Positions 1 to 5,883 of a stretch of DNA of 5,883 nucleotides are shown piece by piece. The position numbers and the translations under genes are program-made. The DNA lies in contig JAGBIR010000102.1 of NCBI GenBank assembly GCA_017934845.1, positions 1-5,883 on the forward strand, in the 5' to 3' direction. Numbering within the stretch: position 1 is the stretch's first letter; every line of letters begins with the position of its first letter. Source of the stretch: Alistipes sp. GTDB taxonomy: Bacteria > Bacteroidota > Bacteroidia > Bacteroidales > Rikenellaceae. The notes below the pieces were generated by a model, which ran no database searches, was not told the DNA's origin, and was given only the letters and a program-made list of their open reading frames with translations.

Positions 1-735
1 GAACATCTCGCGATAGCCCACAGTCTGCAACGAGTTACACTCCCGCAGATGATACACCTTTCGCGCCTCCTGCTCCAAGCCCTGCTCCATCATTATATCG
101 ACTCGGCGATCAATGCGTTCATACAGCACATCCCGCGGCATATCGGTACCAATCTTCACTATATTAAACCTTCGCTCGCGACGCTCTCCCGTACGCAACT
201 CGGAATATGGTCGGCCGGTAGCTATGCAGACCTCCAATGCTCGCAACACGCGGGCAGGATTCTTTCTATCAACAACCTCGTAGAACTTCGGATCGCGTTC
301 GCGCAACTCATCGGCAAGGCTCTCCAGACCTTCTGTTTTCAAGCGTTCGGCAAGCTCCTGACGCAACTCCGCCGATACCTCGGGCATATCGTCCATACCT
401 TCGCACAAAGCCTTGATATAGAGTCCCGAGCCGCCAACAGCCACCACCGTATCATTCTCCACAAACAACTCCTCCAATCGCTGCAATGCCGCCACCTCGT
501 AAGCTCCGCAATTAAATTCGTCGGTTAGTTCGTGTGAGGCAATAAAATGGTGCTTCACGCGTGAGAGTTGTTCCACGTCGGGCTGAGCCGTTCCGATAGG
601 TATTCCGCGATAGAATTGACGCGAATCGGTCGATATTATGGGGGCTCCGAAATGCTCCGCTACGGCAATCGACAAATCGGTCTTTCCCGAGCCTGTAGGG
701 CCAACGATGACTATAAGTGTTTTAGTACTCATCAT
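1..735 (-). CDS. miaA: tRNA dimethylallyltransferase MiaA (3' end beyond window)
   Basis: The enzyme transfers a dimethylallyl group to N6 of A37 in tRNAs that read codons starting with U, the first step towards ms2i6A; it acts in the cytoplasm. The visible 245 residues carry the P-loop GPTGSGKT at 12-19, the TDSRQFYRGIPIGTAQP segment at about 36-52 (substrate tRNA/prenyl site in the family), GGSGLY at 101-106, and NPARVLRALEV in the middle. The sequence leaves the window exactly inside the conserved VGYRE motif, so roughly the last 60 of about 300 residues are missing. Three in-frame ATGs lie close together (first bases at 747, 735 and 732); 735 or 732 places the P-loop at the usual distance from the N-terminus. 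The start overlaps the end of the upstream gene by 11 or 14 bases, which suggests translational coupling. It is the last visible gene of the minus-strand cluster. Identification is firm; only the exact start is uncertain. Confidence 0.96.
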   Translation of the reverse strand, partial: MMSTKTLIVIVGPTGSGKTDLSIAVAEHFGAPIISTDSRQFYRGIPIGTAQPDVEQLSRVKHHFIASHELTDEFNCGAYEVAALQRLEELFVENDTVVAVGGSGLYIKALCEGMDDMPEVSAELRQELAERLKTEGLESLADELRERDPKFYEVVDRKNPARVLRALEVCIATGRPYSELRTGERRERRFNIVKIGTDMPRDVLYERIDRRVDIMMEQGLEQEARKVYHLRECNSLQTVGYREMF

Positions 736-1234
736 CGTAGTTATCATCGCCATCGAAGTCACCAAACTCACCCATCATCTCATCGAAAATAGATCCGCTA
801 TCCTCGTTTGCTTCGGGATCGTACTGATCGGGCGCAGGCGAATGTTCAAATTGCAGACGTGGGTATGTCATACCCTTCTGTGGCTCCTTCGCCTCGATAA
901 GCTCCATATAATAGGCACGCTGCGTGAATGGGTCAAATATATAGATCAAGCGGGCATAAAGGTGAGTCAGCACCTCGTCAAGACGTGCCGTAGCCATTGG
1001 CAATGGCAAACCCAAGCCAGCATCACCCATACCGCCACCCATATCCATAAAGGTGTACTCCTGCTCGCGTTCCCACTTATCGTCGGCCGTATAGAACGAC
1101 GACATACAGGGATCGTAGTTCAGCATCTGCAAGATAAATTCGTGCAGATCGAGCAGCGTAGCATCGGAACTTATTTCAAAATCACGAACGAAGTTGTCGT
1201 TCTCGTCAGACAACATTCTGAATCGGTAAATCAT
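722..1234 (-). CDS. Plasmid pRiA4b ORF-3 / IS1096 passenger TnpR-like family protein
   Basis: A 170-residue soluble protein of unknown biochemical role. The N-terminus MIYRFRMLSDENDNFVRDFE, followed by a DATLLDLHEFILQMLNYD helix region, a short SFYTADDKW strand and the later YIFDPFT segment, fits the pattern of the PRiA4_ORF3-like domain, a small domain first named from plasmid and insertion-element passenger genes but common on Bacteroidetes chromosomes. The assignment is from memory of the family pattern, not a search. A glycine- and methionine-rich stretch (about residues 64-75) lies in the middle. The last 40 residues or so are strongly acidic and probably disordered, ending in GDDNYDDEY. 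There is no signal peptide or membrane segment. The gene starts 11 bases after the serine dehydratase stop and overlaps the miaA start, so it sits inside an operon rather than on a mobile element; I see no transposase or inverted repeats nearby. Despite the family names, nothing in the sequence shows resolvase activity. Confidence 0.8.
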   Translation of the reverse strand: MIYRFRMLSDENDNFVRDFEISSDATLLDLHEFILQMLNYDPCMSSFYTADDKWEREQEYTFMDMGGGMGDAGLGLPLPMATARLDEVLTHLYARLIYIFDPFTQRAYYMELIEAKEPQKGMTYPRLQFEHSPAPDQYDPEANEDSGSIFDEMMGEFGDFDGDDNYDDEY

Positions 1235-1245
1235 ATTTCAACTCT

Positions 1246-2451
1246 CTAATATACAACATTATAATGCTTTGCCAAACCGCCCTCAGCCGTCTCACGATAG
1301 AGGCTCGGCAGGTTATGTCCCGTCTCCTTCATAACGGCAACGACGTGATCATAGGTCACACGATGTTTACCGTCTGATAGGATAGCAAACGTAGCTGCAT
1401 CGATAGCTCGAGCAGCTGCCACCGCGTTACGCTCGATACAGGGAATCTGCACCAGACCACACACCGGATCGCAAGTTAAGCCCAAGAAGTGCTCCAAAGC
1501 CATCTCGGCTGCATACTCAATCTGCCACGGAGTACCACCCATCAACTGACAAGCAGCCGCAGCCGCCATAGCGCAAGCCACGCCGACCTCGCCCTGACAG
1601 CCCACTTCAGCACCCGAAATTGAGGCATTGGTTTTGGCAATATTTCCAAATACACCGGCCGTAGCCAAAGCTCGCAAGATACGAATCGGACGATAGTTAT
1701 TCACATCGGCAAGATGGAACACCACAGCGGGCAACACGCCACACGATCCGCAAGTAGGAGCCGTTACCACCTCTCCTCCCGAAGCATTCTCCTCCGAGGT
1801 AGCAAGAGCATAGGCATACAGACGCGAGCGGTTGCTCACCGTTGGGCCATACTCCTTCGCCTTAACCCAATAAGTACCGGCCTTACGCGCCACCTTCAGG
1901 CCTCCGGGCAATACACCGTCGTTGTTAAGTCCATTCTCGATGGTCTGGCACATAGTCTGCCAAATCATCTCCAGATAGGGCCATATATCGGCATCCTCGC
2001 TATCTTGAACATACTCCCAAATGGTCTTTCCCTCACGGTCACACCACTCGAGAATCTCGCGTGCCGTAGTTAGCGGATATATCTTCTCGCCGGCCAGTTG
2101 CGGCATATCGGGACTTGCTATATTACCACCGCCTACGCTATAAATTGTCCAATCGTCAACAACCACACCGCCCTTCAAAGCCTCGAAAAGCATTCCGTTG
2201 GTATGGAACTCCTTTACCACTTCGGGACACCACACGATTTCAGTCGGAGCGGCAGCCTCCAACACCTCGCGGATAGCCGTATCGGTAAGGTGGCCCTTTC
2301 CCGTAGCGGCCAACGAACCATAGAGCGTTACTCTGAAAGACTCGGCATCACGATTCTTATCCAAAAAAATCTCGGCAGCCTTGCGAGGGCCCATAGTATG
2401 GCTGCTCGACGGGCCATGGCCTACTTTATATAATAATCTTAGTGACTCCAT
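1246..2451 (-). CDS. sdaA: L-serine ammonia-lyase (dehydratase), iron-sulfur, single chain
   Basis: Converts L-serine to pyruvate and ammonia with a [4Fe-4S] cluster as Lewis acid, in the cytoplasm. The 401-residue chain contains both the beta-type N-terminal part, with the hallmark GPSSSHTMGP at 13-22 and GKGH at 51-54, and the alpha-type catalytic part, with APTCGSCGVLP at about 231-241, GCQGEVG at 284-290 and TCDPVCGLVQIPCIERNA at about 326-342. Cys285, Cys327 and Cys338 have the spacing (42 and 11) that I recall for the three cluster ligands of the Legionella enzyme. No ACT domain is seen, and the protein is some 50 residues shorter than the Legionella and E. coli enzymes. Its C-terminus ends NVVY and lacks the cysteine that caps the fourth iron in those relatives. 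The stop is TAG. The ATG at 2451 is 14 bases after the ppa stop, and translation puts GPSSSHT at the expected N-terminal position, so the start is secure. It is probably cotranscribed with ppa. Confidence 0.95.
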   Translation of the reverse strand: MESLRLLYKVGHGPSSSHTMGPRKAAEIFLDKNRDAESFRVTLYGSLAATGKGHLTDTAIREVLEAAAPTEIVWCPEVVKEFHTNGMLFEALKGGVVVDDWTIYSVGGGNIASPDMPQLAGEKIYPLTTAREILEWCDREGKTIWEYVQDSEDADIWPYLEMIWQTMCQTIENGLNNDGVLPGGLKVARKAGTYWVKAKEYGPTVSNRSRLYAYALATSEENASGGEVVTAPTCGSCGVLPAVVFHLADVNNYRPIRILRALATAGVFGNIAKTNASISGAEVGCQGEVGVACAMAAAAACQLMGGTPWQIEYAAEMALEHFLGLTCDPVCGLVQIPCIERNAVAAARAIDAATFAILSDGKHRVTYDHVVAVMKETGHNLPSLYRETAEGGLAKHYNVVY

Positions 2452-2465
2452 AAATCGATGATTTA

Positions 2466-3158
2466 TTAAACGTGTCGCAAAATCTCCTCCAAACTGTGGA
2501 AATGGCTCTTATAATCCTCCAGCGAACGCTGAATAACCTCGTAGGCCTCCTCGCGGCCATAGGTCGCTACTATCTCCACCTTACGCTGACGCTGCTCGCT
2601 ATCGCGATCTACGGCAGGCATATCCTTATACGTCAGGAAGTAGTGTTTCAAGCGATCCACCACGATATGAGGCAACTCCTCGATATCGTTATAACCGCGA
2701 TAAGTAGCATCGTTGCGCAATACGGCAATAATCTTATCGTCGGCCTCGTCGCCATCCAGCATACGGAATCCACCAATAGGCTTTACGCTGGCAATGATAT
2801 CGCCGTGCGAAATGGTACGCTCGGTCAAGACACATATATCCAACGGATCGCCGTCGCCCTTGATATTCTGGCGGCCACTACGCTCCATACAAAACTCGGC
2901 AATAGAGTCTCCACAGAAGCTCTGCGGGATAAAGCCATAAAGGGCAGGAACGACAACTGAATATTTCTGCGGACGGTCAATACGGATATAACCGCTCACC
3001 TTGTCCAACTCATATTTAATTGTGTCGGTAGGCACCATCTCGATAAATGCTGTTACAACTTCCGGAGCATCTTCTCCAACTTCCAAGCCGTGCCACGGAT
3101 GCGACTTATATCGCAAGCCCATCAATCGGGCAATAGGGTCATTAATTTTGTTTCCCAT
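2466..3158 (-). CDS. ppa: Inorganic pyrophosphatase, family I (soluble)
   Basis: Hydrolyses pyrophosphate to two phosphates, pulling biosynthetic reactions such as aminoacylation and nucleic acid synthesis forward; cytoplasmic and metal dependent. The 230-residue protein shows the family I signature GDGDPLDICV at 101-110, in which Asp102 and Asp107 match the metal-binding pair of the E. coli enzyme. KYELDK at 48-53 and the Asp135...Asp140 pair in the DGDEADDKIIAV region match other active-site residues, and TYKD at 176-179 matches the phosphate-binding Tyr-Lys pair. It is longer than the 176-residue E. coli enzyme, with an N-terminal lead of about 35 residues and a longer C-terminal helix region, as is common in this phylum. 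All key residues that I can place are present. It is the first gene of the minus-strand cluster, downstream of a Bacteroidetes-type -7 box at 3182-3189. Confidence 0.96.
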   Translation of the reverse strand: MGNKINDPIARLMGLRYKSHPWHGLEVGEDAPEVVTAFIEMVPTDTIKYELDKVSGYIRIDRPQKYSVVVPALYGFIPQSFCGDSIAEFCMERSGRQNIKGDGDPLDICVLTERTISHGDIIASVKPIGGFRMLDGDEADDKIIAVLRNDATYRGYNDIEELPHIVVDRLKHYFLTYKDMPAVDRDSEQRQRKVEIVATYGREEAYEVIQRSLEDYKSHFHSLEEILRHV

Positions 3159-3181
3159 AAAAGTGAGGATTAAGGTTTACA

Positions 3182-3217
3182 CAAAATTAAAAAAAATCGG
3201 AGTAAAAATCACTAAAA
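3182..3217 (-). promoter_or_regulatory. Probable promoter of the ppa-sdaA-ORF3-miaA operon
   Basis: Read on the minus strand, 3189 to 3182 gives TAATTTTG, an exact match to the Bacteroidetes primary sigma factor -7 box TAnnTTTG. A -33 element is poor: the nearest candidate, TTTTAG at 3217-3212, would be slightly too far away (spacer about 22-24 instead of 19-21). The box ends 23 bases before the ppa ATG, which would give a short leader of about 15-20 bases. No Shine-Dalgarno site is obvious, which is usual for the phylum. Confidence 0.45.
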
Positions 3218-3227
3218 CCGCGAAATA

Positions 3228-3259
3228 TTTTACATGCTACAAAAAAATTGTACCTTTGC
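3228..3259 (+). promoter_or_regulatory. Probable promoter of the acyltransferase gene
   Basis: TACCTTTGC at 3251-3259 is a perfect Bacteroidetes -7 box (TAnnTTTG). TTTT at 3228-3231 lies 19 bases upstream and matches three of four bases of the -33 TTTG box. The predicted start of transcription, near 3266, would leave an AT-rich leader of about 30 bases before the ATG at 3297. This promoter diverges from the ppa promoter within the same 138-base gap; the two do not overlap. Confidence 0.65.
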
Positions 3260-3296
3260 AAAAATAGTTATACAAACTACAAAGCTCAAAAAATAG

Positions 3297-4388
3297 ATGA
3301 ATAACCGCATTGTTTATATCGATTACATTCGCATTTTCGCCTGTTTTATGGTGATGTTGGTACACGCCAGCGAAAACTATTACGGAGCCGTAAGCGAGTC
3401 GGCTATGGCTGGCCCGCAATCCTTCTTGGCAACCGAGGCCGACCGTCTTTGGGTCTCGATCTACGATGGATTTTCGCGTATGGCAGTCCCTCTGTTTATG
3501 ATTGTTTCGGCATTTTTGCTTGTACCAATGCGCGAGGAGCAATCGACTTGGGATTTTTATAAGCGTCGCATCAAGCGCATCGTGCCACCCTGGATGTTCT
3601 TCGCTGTACTTTACTGCATCCTACCACTCTTGTGGGGTCAGTTCACGATGGAGACCGCAACGACCGACCTGAAGCGCCTATTGCTTAATTTCCCGACTAT
3701 GGCGGGTCATTTCTGGTTTATGTATCCGTTGTTGGGCATCTATCTCTTCATCCCCATAATCTCGCCGTGGCTCAAGCAGGCATCTAAACGCGAGGAGTTG
3801 TTCTTCATCGCACTATTCCTGCTTTCTACCTGCATGCCCTATTTGAATCGTTGGTTTGGAGAGATTTGGGGTCAATGTTTCTGGAACCAGTACCATCTGC
3901 TGTAGAACTTCTCGGGCTACTTGGGCTATTTGGTTTTAGCGCATTATATCCGCGTACATATCGACTGGAGTCGCACAAAACGTTTCTGGGTAGGACTATC
4001 ATCGATGCTCGTTGGCGCTGCCATTACCATCTATTCGTTCTACATTCAGGCCGTACCGGGAGTGGTTCACTCAACACCCGTTATCGAGGTTGGCTGGGCC
4101 TTCTGCACCATAAACTGCGTAGCGCTCACTTTCGGTACATTCCTGCTCTTTACCTGCATTAAGGCAACCACCGCTCCGCGCATCGTTACCGAACTGTCGA
4201 ATCTCAGCTTTGGAATGTATCTGATTCATATCTTCTGGCTGACACTCTGCGTCATCGTCATTAAGGATACGCTGGCACTACCTACCGTAGCAGCCATCCC
4301 ATGCATTGCCGTAGCGACATTTATTTGCTGCTACATATCTACAAAGATTATATCTTACATCCCCGGCAGCAAGTGGATTATAGGATAA
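3297..4388 (+). pseudogene. Acyltransferase 3 family membrane protein, interrupted by in-frame TAG
   Basis: An integral membrane O-acyltransferase of the Acyltransferase 3 (PF01757) type. Such proteins move acetyl or other acyl groups onto surface polysaccharides or peptidoglycan sugars; the substrate here is not known. The reading frame spans 363 codons, the normal family length, but codon 203 (3903-3905) is TAG. The first part (202 residues) has Arg12 and His23 in the first membrane segment, with the R-x10-H spacing typical of the family, the cytoplasmic KRRIKR motif (Arg91, Arg94), and GHFWFM at 137-142. The second part resumes in the same frame with NFSGYLGYLVLAHYI, a typical internal motif, and ends with the LSFGMYLIHIFW segment. 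Several hydrophobic helices lie in each part. The next in-frame start candidate is TTG at 3921, so reinitiation would give only a headless fragment. The gene has its own promoter and a strong terminator and is probably monocistronic. Unless the stop is read through or is an error, no functional enzyme is made. Confidence 0.85.
3903..3905 (+). other. Premature amber stop within the acyltransferase frame
   Basis: The codons read CTG CTG TAG AAC TTC, with conserved family sequence on both sides in the same frame. A single base change from TAT or TAC (Tyr), or from CAG (Gln), would produce it. There is no frame change, so this is a nonsense substitution, not an indel. The sdaA gene in this window also ends in TAG, so nothing here suggests that the amber codon is reassigned. 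Confidence 0.85.
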
Positions 4389-4413
4389 AACAAGCCACAA
4401 GGCCCACATCGCT

Positions 4414-4446
4414 AAAAGTCGTGAATCTATCGGTTCACGACTTTTT
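4414..4446 (+). terminator. Rho-independent terminator after the acyltransferase gene
   Basis: AAAAGTCGTGAA at 4414-4425 pairs perfectly with TTCACGACTTTT at 4434-4445. Two further inner pairs (T-G and C-G) close a four-base TATC loop, giving a 14-pair stem. The 3' arm runs into five Ts. Because the 5' arm begins with four As, the structure could also terminate transcription coming from the other strand. It lies 26 bases after the acyltransferase stop and separates that gene from the oxidoreductase. Confidence 0.92.
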
Positions 4447-4525
4447 ATTTACTCTTTGCGAAGCCCTTGGCATCAAAATAGAAATCAAATAAACTATGTC
4501 AATTACTTTTTTTTCGAGGGTTAGG

Positions 4526-4557
4526 GTTGGCAGTTATCGCTTTTTTATGTAATTTTA
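4526..4557 (+). promoter_or_regulatory. Possible promoter of the oxidoreductase gene
   Basis: TAATTTTA at 4550-4557 matches the Bacteroidetes -7 box TAnnTTTG except for the last base. GTTG at 4526-4529 matches three of four bases of the -33 TTTG box, with a 20-base spacer. Transcription would begin near 4565, leaving a leader of about 25 bases to the ATG at 4591. A separate promoter is expected because of the strong terminator just upstream. The rest of the 4447-4590 gap is AT-rich, with nothing else recognised. Confidence 0.45.
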
Positions 4558-4590
4558 CGATGAATAAACCAACCATTAAAATTCTTGACT

Positions 4591-5736
4591 ATGGATAGAC
4601 GAGATTTCCTTAAGATTTTTGCAGCGTCAACCGCTTTTTCAATGATAAATCCTCTCGGCACAATGGCCGGAGAAGATATCAAACGCCCCCTGCGCGTAGG
4701 CTTTATCGGTACGGGTAATCGTGGTACGAGCGTGGTAACGGCAATGAGTCGTTCGTGCAATGTTGAGATTTTGGCTTTGGCCGACCTCTTCCGCGATCGC
4801 ATCGATGGTGTTCTCGGCAAGCTAAACGACCTCAACAAGGCCAAAGGTATGGCGGCTATCAGCGAAGATAACATCTATGTAGGTCGCAACGCATACAAAG
4901 AGCTATTAAAGGATAAGCGCATCGACATAGTCGTAATCGGCACTCCGTCGTATGTCCACCCCGAGATTATGGAGGCTGCAATCAAAGCTCACAAGCACGT
5001 CTATTGCGAGAAGCCCGCAGCTCCCGATGTTGATGGCACATTGCATATGATGAAGGTTGCACGCGGAGTGAAGGATTTGTCACTCACGCTCGGTTTTCAG
5101 GTGCGTACATCACCCGCATACGACGAGATGATTCGCCGCATCCACGAAGGACAGATTGGCGAGGTTATGTCGGCACAACTCTACTACAACTGCAACGGTG
5201 GCAGCGGCGCACGTCCCGCCGTAGAGGATGAGGAGTTCCGTATCCGCAACCACTTCCGCTTCCTGAAGACTTCGGGCGGTATTCTTACCGATCAGGGTAT
5301 TCACATCATCGATATTTGCAACTGCGTATTGAAGGCTAATCCGCTGTTCGCCATTGGTCTTGGTAACCAGAAGGGCCGCAATTACGAGTTTGGTGACACG
5401 TTGAGCAACTATCACGTCGTATATCGCTACCCGAATGATGTAAACGTATCGATGCAGTCATTGCAGATTGGCCCTCGCTTTGGCGATGTTTGCGCACGTT
5501 TCTTCGGCTCGAAGGGCGTTGCCGAAGCTCACTACTCGGGCGGCGTTCATATCAAGGGCGAAACACGTTGGGACTCTGGCGTACAGCACGCCTTGGCAGG
5601 ATCAGACGAGACGAAAGCGAAACTCTTTGTCGATAGCATCCTCTCGCACCAATACATCAACACCATCGAGCAGGATTGCAACTCTACACTTGCCGCCATA
5701 CTTGGTCGCGAGGCCGTTATGAAGGTCAGCAATTGA
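4591..5736 (+). CDS. Gfo/Idh/MocA family oxidoreductase, Tat-like N-terminus, frameshifted at its 3' end
   Basis: An NAD(P)-dependent dehydrogenase-like protein of the Gfo/Idh/MocA family, which act on sugars, inositols and related polyols; the substrate cannot be told here. The N-terminus MDRRDFLK followed by a weakly hydrophobic stretch to about residue 26 looks like a twin-arginine export signal, so the protein is probably periplasmic or membrane linked. The Rossmann motif GFIGTGNRG is at 37-45, the catalytic EKP at 140-142, and DQGIHIID at 234-241 supplies the usual Asp and His. The ATG at 4591 is preferred over the upstream TTG at 4585, because it places the twin arginine at residues 3-4. 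The frame stops at TGA (5734-5736) after 381 residues, but the usual C-terminal end continues in another frame up to 5798. Lacking one T in the GTTAT at 5716-5720 would explain this; restored, the protein would be 402 residues. The catalytic core is intact, so the shortened product might still fold. It resembles dehydrogenases more than GH109 glycosidases, since the EKP motif is present and the GH109 pattern I know is absent. Confidence 0.9.
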   Translation: MDRRDFLKIFAASTAFSMINPLGTMAGEDIKRPLRVGFIGTGNRGTSVVTAMSRSCNVEILALADLFRDRIDGVLGKLNDLNKAKGMAAISEDNIYVGRNAYKELLKDKRIDIVVIGTPSYVHPEIMEAAIKAHKHVYCEKPAAPDVDGTLHMMKVARGVKDLSLTLGFQVRTSPAYDEMIRRIHEGQIGEVMSAQLYYNCNGGSGARPAVEDEEFRIRNHFRFLKTSGGILTDQGIHIIDICNCVLKANPLFAIGLGNQKGRNYEFGDTLSNYHVVYRYPNDVNVSMQSLQIGPRFGDVCARFFGSKGVAEAHYSGGVHIKGETRWDSGVQHALAGSDETKAKLFVDSILSHQYINTIEQDCNSTLAAILGREAVMKVSN

Positions 5737-5798
5737 GCTGGGACGATATGATCAAGGAGCGTCAGCGTTACGAGAGAGTCGATTTGAGCAAGTTCTAA
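5718..5798 (+). pseudogene. Out-of-frame C-terminal tail of the Gfo/Idh/MocA oxidoreductase
   Basis: Read from 5718 in the frame one base off from the main gene, the sequence gives YEGQQLSWDDMIKERQRY and then ends in DLSKF before TAA at 5796-5798. This is the typical end of Bacteroidetes members of the family: a Y-x-G-x-x-x-(S/T)WD(D/E)M segment after GREAV, and a final D-L-S-x-F. The main frame instead reads MKVSN and stops. Adding one base between 5716 and 5718 joins the two parts into one 402-residue protein. The tail has no start of its own and is not a separate gene. Confidence 0.82.
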
Positions 5799-5808
5799 TA
5801 CAACGAAG

Positions 5809-5838
5809 GAGGGTGCCCCAGAAATTTGGAGCACCCTC
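5809..5838 (+). terminator. GC-rich hairpin after the oxidoreductase, possible terminator
   Basis: GAGGGTGC at 5809-5816 pairs exactly with GCACCCTC at 5831-5838. After one C-A mismatch the inner CCA pairs with TGG, leaving a small AT-rich loop. It begins 10 bases after the restored stop codon, where a terminator is expected. No T-run follows (the next bases are acatcttacc), so termination may be weak or the hairpin may mainly stabilise the 3' end. The rest of the window, to 5883, shows no recognisable feature. Confidence 0.55.
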
Positions 5839-5883
5839 ACATCTTACCGAAATTCGTATAACAAGTGTAATTTTTAGGCTTAC

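Noticed and set aside
49..528. Plus-strand open frame of 159 codons
   Set aside because: It lies wholly opposite miaA, whose P-loop and other motifs are unmistakable; the plus-strand translation looks random.
722..1234. IS1096-type mobile element
   Set aside because: Only the passenger-like domain is present; no transposase, terminal inverted repeats or target duplications are visible, and the gene is embedded in an operon.
638..1249. Long plus-strand open frame opposite the pRiA4b ORF-3-like gene and the start of miaA
   Set aside because: It is the antisense shadow of two genes with clear family motifs on the minus strand, and its own translation shows no recognisable domain.
3237..3542. 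Minus-strand open frame crossing the divergent promoter region
   Set aside because: It covers both promoter boxes and the conserved start of the acyltransferase, and has no family-like sequence.
3903..3905. Recoded amber codon (stop-to-amino-acid genetic code)
   Set aside because: The sdaA gene in the same window ends properly at TAG, only one such internal codon is seen, and there is no phage context.
4450..4458. TACTCTTTG as a possible -7 promoter box
   Set aside because: It has three bases instead of two between TA and TTTG, has no -33 partner other than terminator sequence, and lies too far from the ATG.
4517..4530. Telomere-like GGGTTAGGGTTGG stretch
   Set aside because: Only about two imperfect units in an intergenic gap. 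It overlaps the proposed -33 box and is most likely chance.

Overview
The window looks like ordinary chromosomal DNA from a Bacteroidales bacterium. The clues are promoter elements of the Bacteroidetes type (TAnnTTTG at -7), little sign of Shine-Dalgarno sites, AT-rich intergenic gaps, and the protein families present. An Alistipes-like (Rikenellaceae) source is a guess from codon use and protein style, not something the sequence proves. No rRNA, tRNA, CRISPR array, insertion sequence or phage gene was seen, and no stretch over 300 bases lacks a gene.

Left side (about 1-3158), all on the minus strand and very tightly packed. In the order of transcription: inorganic pyrophosphatase (ppa), a single-chain iron-sulfur L-serine dehydratase (sdaA type), a small acidic protein of the plasmid pRiA4b ORF-3 / IS1096 passenger family, and tRNA dimethylallyltransferase (miaA), which runs off the left edge. 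The gaps are 14 and 11 bases, and the last pair overlaps by 11-14 bases, so this is very probably one operon. It is read from a promoter in the 138-base gap at 3159-3296. These are housekeeping jobs (pyrophosphate removal, serine breakdown to pyruvate, tRNA modification) without an obvious shared pathway.

Right side (3297-5883), all on the plus strand. First comes a membrane acyltransferase of the Acyltransferase 3 family, with its own promoter and a strong intrinsic terminator, but it is cut by an in-frame TAG at codon 203. Next is a secreted or membrane-linked Gfo/Idh/MocA oxidoreductase with a twin-arginine-like N-terminus. Its last 26 or so codons lie in another frame after an apparent one-base deletion near 5717. 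A GC-rich hairpin follows the restored stop.

The main unusual signal is these two adjacent single-base lesions in plus-strand accessory genes, beside an apparently intact minus-strand operon. They could be true gene decay, phase-variable or strain-specific inactivation, or sequence errors. I do not see a convincing undescribed system here.
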